Source: JAAYDH01 sp035353055 (lineage in GTDB: Bacteria > Bacillota_I > Bacilli_A > RFN20 > CAG-826). Taken from it: a DNA stretch of 45,031 nucleotides. Shown piece by piece: positions 22,814 through 31,000 of the stretch; position 1 is the stretch's first letter; each line of letters opens with the position of its first letter. A program made the position numbers and the translations under genes. The stretch lies in contig DAOPYW010000009.1 in the NCBI GenBank assembly GCA_035353055.1, forward strand, positions 1-45,031. Direction: 5' to 3'. The notes below the pieces were generated by a model. That model was not told the origin of the DNA, ran no database searches, and saw only the letters and a list, made by a program, of their open reading frames with translations.

Positions 22814-24793
22814 TTATTCATCCTCCCCTTTTAGAGTTGGGTTAATGGCATCGCGCAAGCCATTGCCAAATAAGTTAAAGGAAATCTCTAGCAGCGCGAT
22901 AATCACGCTAGGGAATATCAATAAGTAAGAGTGAGACAATAATTCACCCTGGTTGCTTGATAAGATGACGCCTAATGAGCTCATTCCCTTGAGACCTAAT
23001 CCCAAATAAGAGATGGTCGCTTCAGAGAAGATGACTCCGGGGATCATCAGGACTGCTCCGGTGATGATGGTGCCCATCGCGTTAGGCAAGATGTGCTTAA
23101 ATATCAAGCGCATATCGCTCGCTCCCAAGGTGCGGGAGGCGAGGACATATTCTCGTCCTTTGAAGCGATAGAACTGCGTTCGGGTAGTGGCGCTAGTCCC
23201 AATCCACCCTGTCAAGCACAGAGCGAGGGCAAAGACGGCGAAATTCTGCCCCAGATGGATAATGCACAAAGTCATTAAGACAATCCACGGCAAGCCGTTT
23301 AAGATATCGGTAAATCTCTCCATCGCTAAGTCGACATTGCCGCCAAAGTATCCGCTGATGGCACCCCAGCATAAGCCGAAGATGAAGCAGATCGCGGAAG
23401 TGATAATGCCGAGCAATAAGGAGGTTCTTAAACCTTCGAAGACATATTTGAGCATGTCGCGGCCAGAGCGATCGGTTCCGAAGATATAGCGGGGCATGGA
23501 AGACATGCCTTTATAGCGGTAGAAATAGACGTTGCAGGTCAGATCGTAAGTGACGATTGAACCGCTGGACTCAGTCTGGCTGAGAACTTCGATAATCGGG
23601 CACTTTTTGGCATTTAAAATCTTAAAGGAAGATGGCCCAGTGCGGAAATTATACTCACACCAGCCACGATCTTTGTAGTTCTTCATGGTGATTTGGTCGA
23701 TGACGATCTCTTTGACGCCATAAGCGCCAGCATAGGTGTCATAAGTAAAGGAACAAGCGGTCATCACGGCTTTGTATAAATACTTGTCGCCGTTGCAGTT
23801 CCAGTAGTTCTTGAGAATCTTGTTGCCATCTTTATAGGGGCGTCCGACCATCTCGTTAGCATCGGTAAAGTTTGGCAGAGTAACGGCTGCAGTATAATCT
23901 GCATCAGCGCTATCAGTGGCAAAGGCGATGGAAGAGATGAGGACGCAGCTATCGGCAGTCTTGTCCGTGCAATCGATGGTAATGGAAATCTTCGCGTTAT
24001 CATAGATAGTCTTAGCAGGGAAAGCGGCTGTCAAAACAGCGGTCAAATCAAAGCTGCGCGGCGAGTAGTCGCGAGAGTATTCGGCAACTAAGGGAATGGT
24101 GTCTTCAGAGCCGAATTCGTCATCGTAGATAAAATCGATGCGATAAGGAGCGAGCTGAGTGTATTCAATCTCTTCTTCACCGAAGACGATATCGACGCTA
24201 TTAGCCACCGAGGTGTCTAAGGTAAAGCCGATATTCTCGATGTAGCAATCATCGTTAATGTCGTCGCCTTTGCGGCCAACTTTGACATATCCGCCTTTGG
24301 CAAATTTGCTGTAAGAGTTGACGTATTTTTGGCCAGTAATCTTTAAATTGCTGACCGCGTTAAGGTTGAAATCGGCTGGGTCTGGACCTGACTTAGCGGG
24401 ATTGATTGGATCCTCGTAGTAAGCGATATCCGTATAGCTTCGAGTGCCATCCCAAAAGCCAGTTCCCGCATCAAAGAGCTTGGGCTCAAGATAGATCTGA
24501 TAAGGAGAAGGAACGTTGACATTTGATTGATCGACGATCGGAACGACCACGCTGCCCAGGAGCAAAATGCCGAGGATGTAGGTAGCCACGACTGACGACT
24601 TGTTCTTGGAGAAACGCTTGACTGAGTCTTTGAGGAAAGTGGTTGGCTTAGTCTCGAACTTTTGGTCATGGCTATATTCGCTAGTGTCGACTAGCTGGAA
24701 GTCTTGATCAGTCACTGTGGCCTTTTCCTCTTTGATTGGCTCATTGGGAGTAACTTTTTCATTTAAACGAAAATCATCATTTTTCTTTTTCAT
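22814..24793 (-). CDS. oppC: Oligopeptide ABC transporter permease OppC with large extracytoplasmic insertion
   Basis: A 659-residue permease; usual OppC has about 300. A polar N-terminal tail (1-60) leads to the first membrane helix at about 68-86. Normally some tens of residues separate this helix from the FGTDRSGRDM block; here that block is at 438-447, so roughly 340 residues (about 95-432) are inserted on the outer face. The insertion is beta-rich, with repeated hydrophobic alternation and several Cys, and looks like an independent domain. The remaining five helices and the EAA loop (SRTLGASDMRLIFKHILPNAM) are standard. The ATG overlaps the oppB stop (TAATG). The insertion may contact the substrate-binding lipoprotein or peptide substrates. 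Confidence 0.94.
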   Translation of the reverse strand: MKKKNDDFRLNEKVTPNEPIKEEKATVTDQDFQLVDTSEYSHDQKFETKPTTFLKDSVKRFSKNKSSVVATYILGILLLGSVVVPIVDQSNVNVPSPYQIYLEPKLFDAGTGFWDGTRSYTDIAYYEDPINPAKSGPDPADFNLNAVSNLKITGQKYVNSYSKFAKGGYVKVGRKGDDINDDCYIENIGFTLDTSVANSVDIVFGEEEIEYTQLAPYRIDFIYDDEFGSEDTIPLVAEYSRDYSPRSFDLTAVLTAAFPAKTIYDNAKISITIDCTDKTADSCVLISSIAFATDSADADYTAAVTLPNFTDANEMVGRPYKDGNKILKNYWNCNGDKYLYKAVMTACSFTYDTYAGAYGVKEIVIDQITMKNYKDRGWCEYNFRTGPSSFKILNAKKCPIIEVLSQTESSGSIVTYDLTCNVYFYRYKGMSSMPRYIFGTDRSGRDMLKYVFEGLRTSLLLGIITSAICFIFGLCWGAISGYFGGNVDLAMERFTDILNGLPWIVLMTLCIIHLGQNFAVFALALCLTGWIGTSATTRTQFYRFKGREYVLASRTLGASDMRLIFKHILPNAMGTIITGAVLMIPGVIFSEATISYLGLGLKGMSSLGVILSSNQGELLSHSYLLIFPSVIIALLEISFNLFGNGLRDAINPTLKGEDE

Positions 24794-25833
24794 TATTTCT
24801 TCGCCCCCATTCTAATACGTGGATCAATAAATCCATAGGATAAATCCAAAACGATGCCGGCCACTAAGCCAATCATCGTGAACACTGCCATGTCCACCAT
24901 CAAGACGCTGTAGTCTTTGTTGTTTAAAGCAGTGATGTACAAGAATCCAATGCCGGGAATACCATAGATGGACTCCAGGATCATCGAGCCGCCAAGAACG
25001 CCGATAAATTCCGCTAAAATCGATGGAAGGATCGGCACAAAAGCGTTGCGAAGAGCATGGCGAACAATCGCTTGATTTTTCGTAAGGCCTTTGGTTCTAG
25101 CTAATAACAAGTATTCTGAGGACATGACTTCGCAGAGCTCAGCGCGGACGAATCGCGTATAACCGCATACGGAGCCAAAGGATAATGATAGAACGGGAAT
25201 AATATAACCTAACACTTTAAAACTGTTGGGCATGATAGCGCTTGGCCACTGGGTAGGAAGCCAGCCGAGCTGATAGCCAAGAATCCAAATTAAGAAAGTG
25301 ATAACCACGAAAGATGGAATAGAAATGAAAATCATCACGAGCGTGGAGATGGTATGGTCGATCCAAGTATTTTTCTTGAGGCCGGCCCAAATACCGAGCA
25401 ATATGCCGAGAGGAACGGAGATGATAACGGAGATGATATTCAAGTACATCGAGACGGGCAAACGCTGCAAGATGATGCTCATGGCTGAAGCATTGAGCTT
25501 AATGAAAGTCGAGCGGCCCCAATCCCATTTAGTAATGATATTTTTGATCCAGTTAAAGTACAGATCGAGAATTGGCCTCTTGTACCAGAAGTGCTGCAGA
25601 CCATTATTGTCAACGAAAGACCATAGCTCTGTGCCAAGACCTGCTTGCCTCGTCGAGAAGTCAAGAGCATAGCCTAGCTTAACTTGATCTTGATAATAAG
25701 CAAACATGGACGACTCTTTTCCAAATCCACCACCGTAGATTGGAAGAGCGGCAACGAGAATATAGGTCAGCGACAAAATAATGAATGCCGTTATTAGCGC
25801 AAGTACTAATCTTTGAATAACGTATTTTCTCAT
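24793..25833 (-). CDS. oppB: Oligopeptide ABC transporter permease OppB
   Basis: A 346-residue permease. Helix one at about 9-30 is followed by a roughly 85-residue extracytoplasmic stretch and then the BPD_transp_1 domain. The EAA loop reads ARTKGLTKNQAIVRHALRNAF, the cytoplasmic coupling site for the ATPases, and the FIGVLGGSMILESIYGIPGIG block is typical of OppB/DppB. With OppC it forms the membrane channel. It is the first gene of oppBCDF, with AAGGAGG before the ATG and a strong palindrome-containing promoter at 25889-25917. The binding protein gene lies upstream but is split off by a terminator. Confidence 0.96.
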   Translation of the reverse strand: MRKYVIQRLVLALITAFIILSLTYILVAALPIYGGGFGKESSMFAYYQDQVKLGYALDFSTRQAGLGTELWSFVDNNGLQHFWYKRPILDLYFNWIKNIITKWDWGRSTFIKLNASAMSIILQRLPVSMYLNIISVIISVPLGILLGIWAGLKKNTWIDHTISTLVMIFISIPSFVVITFLIWILGYQLGWLPTQWPSAIMPNSFKVLGYIIPVLSLSFGSVCGYTRFVRAELCEVMSSEYLLLARTKGLTKNQAIVRHALRNAFVPILPSILAEFIGVLGGSMILESIYGIPGIGFLYITALNNKDYSVLMVDMAVFTMIGLVAGIVLDLSYGFIDPRIRMGAKK

Positions 25834-25863
25834 GTTTTCCTCCTTAAATTTTCATTTCTTTTC

Positions 25864-25882
25864 ATTAACGTCTATCGTTAAT
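25864..25882 (-). promoter_or_regulatory. Inverted repeat in the oppB leader
   Basis: ATTAACG (25864-25870), TCTAT, CGTTAAT (25876-25882): a perfect 7-bp inverted repeat just downstream of the -10 box. Either an operator or a small RNA hairpin. Confidence 0.5.
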
Positions 25883-25888
25883 TTTTTG

Positions 25889-25917
25889 ATTATACACTAG
25901 TGTATAACTTAATACAA
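25889..25917 (-). promoter_or_regulatory. oppBCDF promoter with 18-bp palindrome
   Basis: On the minus strand TTGTAT (25912-25917), 17 bases, TATAAT (25889-25894). The perfect palindrome TTATACACTAGTGTATAA (25890-25907) covers the spacer and the -10 box, an ideal repressor position. A related imperfect site overlaps the promoter of the binding-protein gene. Confidence 0.8.
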
Positions 25918-25936
25918 TACCTAGACCGCAATAAAT

Positions 25937-25965
25937 AAAAAAAGACTAAGACCGAAGTCTTAGCC
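25937..25965 (-). terminator. Terminator between the binding-protein gene and oppB
   Basis: On the minus strand GGCTAAGAC-TTCG-GTCTTAGTC followed by seven T. A strong hairpin with a stable tetraloop; it uncouples the binding protein from the permease operon. Confidence 0.92.
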
Positions 25966-25985
25966 TTTTAGGTTAGTTTTGGAAA

Positions 25986-28907
25986 CTAGTCGAGAGCGAA
26001 CGGCGCTGGAGTGGGAGCCACTGGCCAGGCTGTATCGAAGTAATGGAAGGTAGTGGCAAACTTGACTTGTTCAATGCCGAGTGAAGCGATGCTGGAATAG
26101 ACATAAGAGTCGATACCAGCGATATAGAAGTTAGGATAGGTTGTCTCCATAGCGCTCACTGCAACAGCATCAAACACGATAGTGTAAGTCACTGCACCAG
26201 CTTCACCTTCAACGCGTGACCAAGAGGAATTTGCGCCAACTAAATCGGTATCAGTTGTGCCATCGTAATAAGCATAGATTTCGCTGTAGTCGCTATATCC
26301 GCTATCATTGGTTGCAAATAAGCAGATGGCGTTTAAGAAGGTTGTGATATCTTCGGAGTTCACTTCTTGAGTGTGAAGAACGATCTGCATTCTGCCATCG
26401 GAGAGTTTTGTAACACTAGAATCGACGATGGAGAATAATGGGACTTCAACACCAGCGGCAGCGACGATAAAGCTATCGCCAGCTTTCCACAAGGAGTCAA
26501 ATGACCAAGGTTGATCGTTATAGATTAAGTTCTGGCTGACGACGGAAGTATCAGGTCCCCAGTTAAGAGTGAAACCAGAGGCGTTATCAGATTTTAGAAC
26601 TTCTAAGAAGTTTAGTGGATCGAGGGAGTTTCCAGAGATGGAGCCGAATCCTAAGTCGAATTGGCCAACCTGTAAATGCTTGGTGTAAACATCTTCGTAG
26701 TTGGTGGTTCCATCATGGTTGACGACAGTAAGTTTGACCTTATTATCGCAGACATAGCTGGAGTTGAATGCATCTTGGATGTATCCAGAGATTTCTTCGC
26801 CGTAATCGACGCTATCGGATGGATTCATCCATTCGATGACGATAGAGATTTCGGTTGGGTTTTTGCTGGTTCCTAATTCAAGAACGCCATCTTCGACCAT
26901 CTCAGCAACAGCTTGACGGAAGTAGATTTTGGCGGCTGATAAGTTGAAACCAAAAGCTTCTGGATAGTAGTCAGCCATTGCCGCAGCGTGCTCATCAGTC
27001 GCGTTCCAGCTAAGACCATTTTCAGGATCGATCATGTAGTTGGAAGAGAAGTACTCGTTAGAAGCAATGCGGCCTCTGTTAGCGGCATAGGTTTGTCTAT
27101 CGATGGAGAAGTTTAAGCCCTTTAAGAAGTTCTTGTTGCTCATCCAAGGTTTGACATCCCAATATTGAGTGAGAGGAGTCTGAACGATTTCGCCATCGAC
27201 ACCGAATAATTTCTCCCAGCGCTCTGGTGTGCAAGAGTTGACGTTGAGTTTGAAGACGGAGTCACCACTAGTTGTGGTTGTGCGAGGATCGTTGCGGTAC
27301 TGCTTGATGTATTCGATAGTAGGAATGCCAGCAGCATCGAGGTTGCCATTTAAGAATTCCTTAAACACTAAAGTGTTGTCGGTTTGAGCGCCGGTATAAA
27401 CAGCGACTTTGACGCCAGGAATGCGATATAAATTTTCCATTCCGGGGAGAGAGTTTTCAAACCAAGTGTCATTCTTTTTGAAGGCGATGGTCTTATCTTC
27501 TTCCCAGTACTCTAAGGTAAAAGAACCTAGAGAGAGAATTGTATCGACTGGAGTGGCGAGGTTGCCAGAAGTACCAGTGATGAATGTACCATATTTTTTC
27601 ATGCCTTCTTTGACGCTTCCATCACCAAGGGTCGAGAGGAAGGCTCTGGAGATTGGTTGATAGAGAGCAGAGGATAGTCCGTACATGGCATAGAAGGGAG
27701 TTACTTTAGTAGTCATGTTGACGACAAGGTAATCGCCTTGAGCATCACTGCCTTTGAATAGGCCGACATCGTTTGCGAAGGTCGCATCATCGATACCAGC
27801 AGCATCAGCAGTGGCTGCGAAGTAATCGGAAGCACCGACGATACCATAAGAGGTATCAGCGGCTAATTCAGCACCGCGATATAAGCCAAAGCTTTGAGTT
27901 AATAAAACTTTGAAAGCGTCGACATAATCGTCGATGGTGACCGGTGTGTGATCATAAGCGGCATAAGCAGCTTTGCTGGAAAGAGTGCGGAACTCAACGC
28001 CATCCGATGCGCCTGTTCTCACATGGAATTTGAACCATGAAGACTTTTTGGATTGATCGGCAGCGGGAGTAAACACTGAGGTTGCTTTGTCGTAAGATCC
28101 CGCGATTGGGCGAGCATCTTTAGCTAAGGATGGATACCAGTCGTAACCATTCTTTTCGGAGTTCATCTTTTGTCCCCAGTAAGCGGAACTAATGTAAGTT
28201 CCTAAATCAGAAACTTCAGAGCCTTGAGCATCAAGTTGGTTGATGTTCTTGGGATCGCTGGCAGAACCAGAGTGATAGTATCTCTTCCATTCCGCTTTTG
28301 TTTCACTGGCTAGATCAGCGGTAATATTACCTTCAGTAAGAATACCAAATCCGTAACCGGTGATGTAGGTTTCGACACCTTTTTGAACGCGGGGGTTATA
28401 CATGACGTATCCACCGTTTTCGAATAGAGAAATACCAGTTAGACTTTCGTCCATGGCGTATTTCTCGAGTTTGCCAAGAATTTCCGTTTTCTCTGCGATT
28501 GAGGCAGAGTAGGAAGCGGCTCCTTCAAGTGGAGCACCGCTGTAGACATCGAGTCTTAGTCTGCGAGTCACATCTTCAGTAGATTCGTAAACAGTCACAG
28601 TAGCAGCACCACTAGCGACACCAGTAACTAAACCATCTCCACTGACAGTCAACACGGATGCATCACTTGATTCGTAAGTGTATTCGCGTTCGACAGGATG
28701 TTTAGGATCATAGTCACTAGCTTGAGCTTCGGTAATTTCGATTTGATCAGTTAGTCCGACTTTGACAGAAGTGACACCAGAGCTTAGGGCAGCACTGAAA
28801 GAGAAATCAACAGAAGTATCTGTTATCTTGCTAGGCCCACAAGATGTCAATCCAGCAAAGAGCAGAGAAGCCGATAAAAGTGAAACAACGAATTTTGTTT
28901 TGTTCAT
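25986..28907 (-). CDS. oppA: Oligopeptide-binding lipoprotein with N-terminal BIG2-like domain
   Basis: A 973-residue lipoprotein: signal peptide ending in LTSC with Cys23 as the lipidated residue. Residues about 45-118 look like a bacterial Ig-like (BIG2) domain (EYTYESSDASVLTVSGDGLV and GVASGAATVTVYES). The rest is a large SBP_bac_5-type binding protein, with the LNVNSCTPERWEKLF and WMSNKNFLKGLNFSIDR blocks typical of the class. It is much longer than standard OppA (~540 residues). It should capture peptides at the cell surface and hand them to OppBC. A strong promoter (TTTACA, 17 bases, TAAAAT) and AAGGAG precede the ATG, and a terminator follows, so it is transcribed separately from oppBCDF, as fits a component needed in excess. 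Confidence 0.93.
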   Translation of the reverse strand: MNKTKFVVSLLSASLLFAGLTSCGPSKITDTSVDFSFSAALSSGVTSVKVGLTDQIEITEAQASDYDPKHPVEREYTYESSDASVLTVSGDGLVTGVASGAATVTVYESTEDVTRRLRLDVYSGAPLEGAASYSASIAEKTEILGKLEKYAMDESLTGISLFENGGYVMYNPRVQKGVETYITGYGFGILTEGNITADLASETKAEWKRYYHSGSASDPKNINQLDAQGSEVSDLGTYISSAYWGQKMNSEKNGYDWYPSLAKDARPIAGSYDKATSVFTPAADQSKKSSWFKFHVRTGASDGVEFRTLSSKAAYAAYDHTPVTIDDYVDAFKVLLTQSFGLYRGAELAADTSYGIVGASDYFAATADAAGIDDATFANDVGLFKGSDAQGDYLVVNMTTKVTPFYAMYGLSSALYQPISRAFLSTLGDGSVKEGMKKYGTFITGTSGNLATPVDTILSLGSFTLEYWEEDKTIAFKKNDTWFENSLPGMENLYRIPGVKVAVYTGAQTDNTLVFKEFLNGNLDAAGIPTIEYIKQYRNDPRTTTTSGDSVFKLNVNSCTPERWEKLFGVDGEIVQTPLTQYWDVKPWMSNKNFLKGLNFSIDRQTYAANRGRIASNEYFSSNYMIDPENGLSWNATDEHAAAMADYYPEAFGFNLSAAKIYFRQAVAEMVEDGVLELGTSKNPTEISIVIEWMNPSDSVDYGEEISGYIQDAFNSSYVCDNKVKLTVVNHDGTTNYEDVYTKHLQVGQFDLGFGSISGNSLDPLNFLEVLKSDNASGFTLNWGPDTSVVSQNLIYNDQPWSFDSLWKAGDSFIVAAAGVEVPLFSIVDSSVTKLSDGRMQIVLHTQEVNSEDITTFLNAICLFATNDSGYSDYSEIYAYYDGTTDTDLVGANSSWSRVEGEAGAVTYTIVFDAVAVSAMETTYPNFYIAGIDSYVYSSIASLGIEQVKFATTFHYFDTAWPVAPTPAPFALD

Positions 28908-29186
28908 ATCTTTTCTCCTTTCTTTAAGAGCGACCGCACATGCGTGAGGACGCCAAAATATGAATTTGGGTTTATTTTAATGGTTAACAACTAATGTGTA
29001 AAGGATTAAATTAGAAAAAAACACAAATATATTTGATAATAATATTAATATTATTATCGAGATTAAGAAAATAAAAGTCAATTCAGTATTTATTATATCG
29101 TTTTGCTTAATTGATTTAATTTTTTATTAGAAAAAATAGCCAAAAAAACGGTATTAATTCAAGATTTATTACCAGAAAAAACGGAA
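28908..29186. promoter_or_regulatory. oppA promoter region; AT-rich spacer
   Basis: The oppA promoter on the minus strand is TTTACA (28997-29002), 17 bases, TAAAAT (28974-28979). The segment between the boxes and the -35 reads TTTACACATTAGTTGTTAA, resembling the oppB palindrome. The ~70-base leader can form a small stem around CGCATGTGCG (about 28935-28945). From 29005 to 29186 the sequence is very AT-rich, including the symmetric run ATAATAATATTAATATTATTAT near 29036-29057; no gene seen. Confidence 0.6.
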
Positions 29187-30494
29187 TTACTGGTTATTTT
29201 TAGGGTAGAGATGCTCTTGGCAGGGAAGATTTTTCCAGTATCCGACATGATAGCGATGCATCTCCTCGATGAGCAAGCGGATCTTTTCCACGCTGGGTCT
29301 CTCGGGATAGAATTCAAAATATTCCTCGTTGATGAAGAGCAAGAAATTAGTTAAATCTGTCGCATTCACCAAGGAAAAATAAGCTTTATAGCTCAGATCA
29401 AAATACCAGGGTTTGCCGAGTTTTACTCCGACAAAATGGATGCCATCATGATCGATTGATAGCTCCCCTTCACCGCATATTTCGGAAGTCTTTTTGTTTT
29501 TGACTAAATGATAAGGTGGGAGATAGCCAACCTTAACTTTTTCTTTAAAGCAATAGGAGGGATCTTCTCTGATCTGCTTGATGATAATGCTCCGCTGCAA
29601 AACATCCCATTGAGAGGGCGATTCAGGAATTACGCATGTCTCATCAAATGGATGAAAATCATAGTAATCGTCCATCGTTGCACCATTGCCGCAATGCGAG
29701 CATTTGATGGTATTTTTCTCGCTGACCATCTGGAACTCTTCCCCGCATTTAGGGCAGCGGTAGCAGAGGTCCGCTAAACCGCGGCAAATATTGCCATCGT
29801 TCGCATAGCGCACGTGTTTCTTCTTATTATAAGCATAGTCATCGAAGGTGAATCGCTCATTGATGGTGTCCTCAATCTCTTTAACGCTGAGCTTTTTCAA
29901 GTCATCCGAGGAGAATAAAAGCGATAGTTCGACTTCGACTTGTCCGATGCGATCAGCTTCATCGTTTTTCGTGTTAGTCAGATAAGCACCTTTTAAAGAG
30001 ATGATGTAGACAGGAATGTGATAGAACTGCAAAAATCGACCGGTGCCTGGGCTGATTGGCTGGTTCATTCCGTTGACGGAGGAAGTACCTTCTGGAGAAA
30101 AGCACACCACTCCTCCCTGATGGATGATCTCGTTCATCCCCCTCATCGCCACGATGTCATTCGTGAAATGTTTCTTGGGAATGATATTCGCCAGCTTGAA
30201 AGGAATGTGGAGATGGCTACGAAAAAACTCATTGTAGCCAGCGAGGATATTAATTCTCCGAGGAGAGGTGATTTCACTGATAAAAGCATGATCTCTTCTG
30301 GATTGATGATTCCAAATTAAAAAGGCAGGACCTTTGCAATCATTGATATCATCTTTGATGACATAGGTCGGATGGTATTTCTTAGCGATGATCTTCCTGG
30401 AAGCAAAATTGTAAATCCAATAAAAAAATCGATTGGTGATTTTAAAATGACGTCGTGCAAGTTTTTCCTGCAAGGTAAGTCTAGTTTTTTTCAT
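29187..30494 (-). CDS. PlsC-like acyltransferase fused to a zinc ribbon
   Basis: A 435-residue protein. The first ~210 residues are an acyltransferase of the 1-acylglycerol-3-phosphate type: the HX4D catalytic motif in WNHQSRRDHAF (about 62-72) and the phosphate-binding PEGTSS block (about 134-139). The middle carries a zinc ribbon, CPKCGEEF and CSHCGNG (about 245-270), followed by a C-terminal ~150-residue domain I do not recognise. No membrane helix is obvious, so it may be peripheral. Classical PlsC ends soon after the acyltransferase domain, so the C-terminal half is unusual. A promoter TTGAAA, 18 bases, TATACT and a GGAG site precede the ATG. Confidence 0.85.
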   Translation of the reverse strand: MKKTRLTLQEKLARRHFKITNRFFYWIYNFASRKIIAKKYHPTYVIKDDINDCKGPAFLIWNHQSRRDHAFISEITSPRRINILAGYNEFFRSHLHIPFKLANIIPKKHFTNDIVAMRGMNEIIHQGGVVCFSPEGTSSVNGMNQPISPGTGRFLQFYHIPVYIISLKGAYLTNTKNDEADRIGQVEVELSLLFSSDDLKKLSVKEIEDTINERFTFDDYAYNKKKHVRYANDGNICRGLADLCYRCPKCGEEFQMVSEKNTIKCSHCGNGATMDDYYDFHPFDETCVIPESPSQWDVLQRSIIIKQIREDPSYCFKEKVKVGYLPPYHLVKNKKTSEICGEGELSIDHDGIHFVGVKLGKPWYFDLSYKAYFSLVNATDLTNFLLFINEEYFEFYPERPSVEKIRLLIEEMHRYHVGYWKNLPCQEHLYPKNNQ

Positions 30495-30640
30495 ATTTAC
30501 TCCGATAATTACTCGATAACCTTTTTTAAGTATAGAAATAAGATGGCGTCTTTTTCAATTAAATTTGCTTTGATAATCGAAGGAAATAAAAAGCTCCTAT
30601 CGATAGATTTCACTAGCTAAAGGAACATATTCAAATTGAT

Positions 30641-30731
30641 TGGCGGAGAATTAGGGATTTGAACCCTAGCGGGGCTTGCACCCCCTATCGGTTTTCAAGA
30701 CCGACCCCTTCAGCCACTTGGGTAATTCTCC
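30641..30731 (-). tRNA. tRNA-Ser (TGA)
   Basis: A 91-base class II tRNA with long variable arm (GATAGGGGGTGCAAGCCCC region), acceptor GGAGAAT/ATTCTCC, anticodon loop CTTGAAA with anticodon TGA and U33, encoded CCA. It follows tRNA-Ile2 by seven bases in one transcript. Confidence 0.96.
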
Positions 30732-30738
30732 AAAAATA

Positions 30739-30814
30739 TGGTGGACCATCCAGGATTTGAACCTGGAACCGATCGGTTATGGGCCGAGTGCTCTAACCGT
30801 TGAGCTAATGGTCC
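30739..30814 (-). tRNA. tRNA-Ile2 (CAT), with C33
   Basis: A 76-base tRNA with acceptor GGACCAT/ATGGTCC, D-arm GCTC/GAGC, T-arm CCAGG/CCTGG and encoded CCA. The CAT anticodon and GGACC acceptor match the minor isoleucine tRNA whose C34 is changed to lysidine by TilS so that it reads ATA. As in the initiator tRNA of this window, the loop is CCCATAA, so position 33 is C instead of U. The 27:43 position of the anticodon stem is a C-U mismatch. An elongator Met role is possible but a better candidate for that lies at the right edge. Confidence 0.85.
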
Positions 30815-30908
30815 GTACCACCACAATACATGGCGAGTAATAATATATCACAAACTTTTTTTGATACCTATGTTTTTTTGAATCGGAACCTTATTGTTTC
30901 AATGAAAG

Positions 30909-30992
30909 AAAAGCTTTCCCTCTATAATTGGCTCAAAACCGACCGCAAATCTCTGCGGAAAGATCATAGTTTTAATAATCGGAAAAGCTTTA
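30909..30992. other. Long-range inverted repeat downstream of the AraC-type gene
   Basis: AAAGCTTTCCC (about 30910-30920) can pair with GGAAAAGCTTT (about 30981-30991) with one mismatch, enclosing a second hairpin CCGCA/TGCGG (about 30943-30958). No T-tract follows on either strand. It could be a 3' UTR structure of the AraC-type transcript. Confidence 0.3.
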
Positions 30993-31000
30993 GAAAATAA

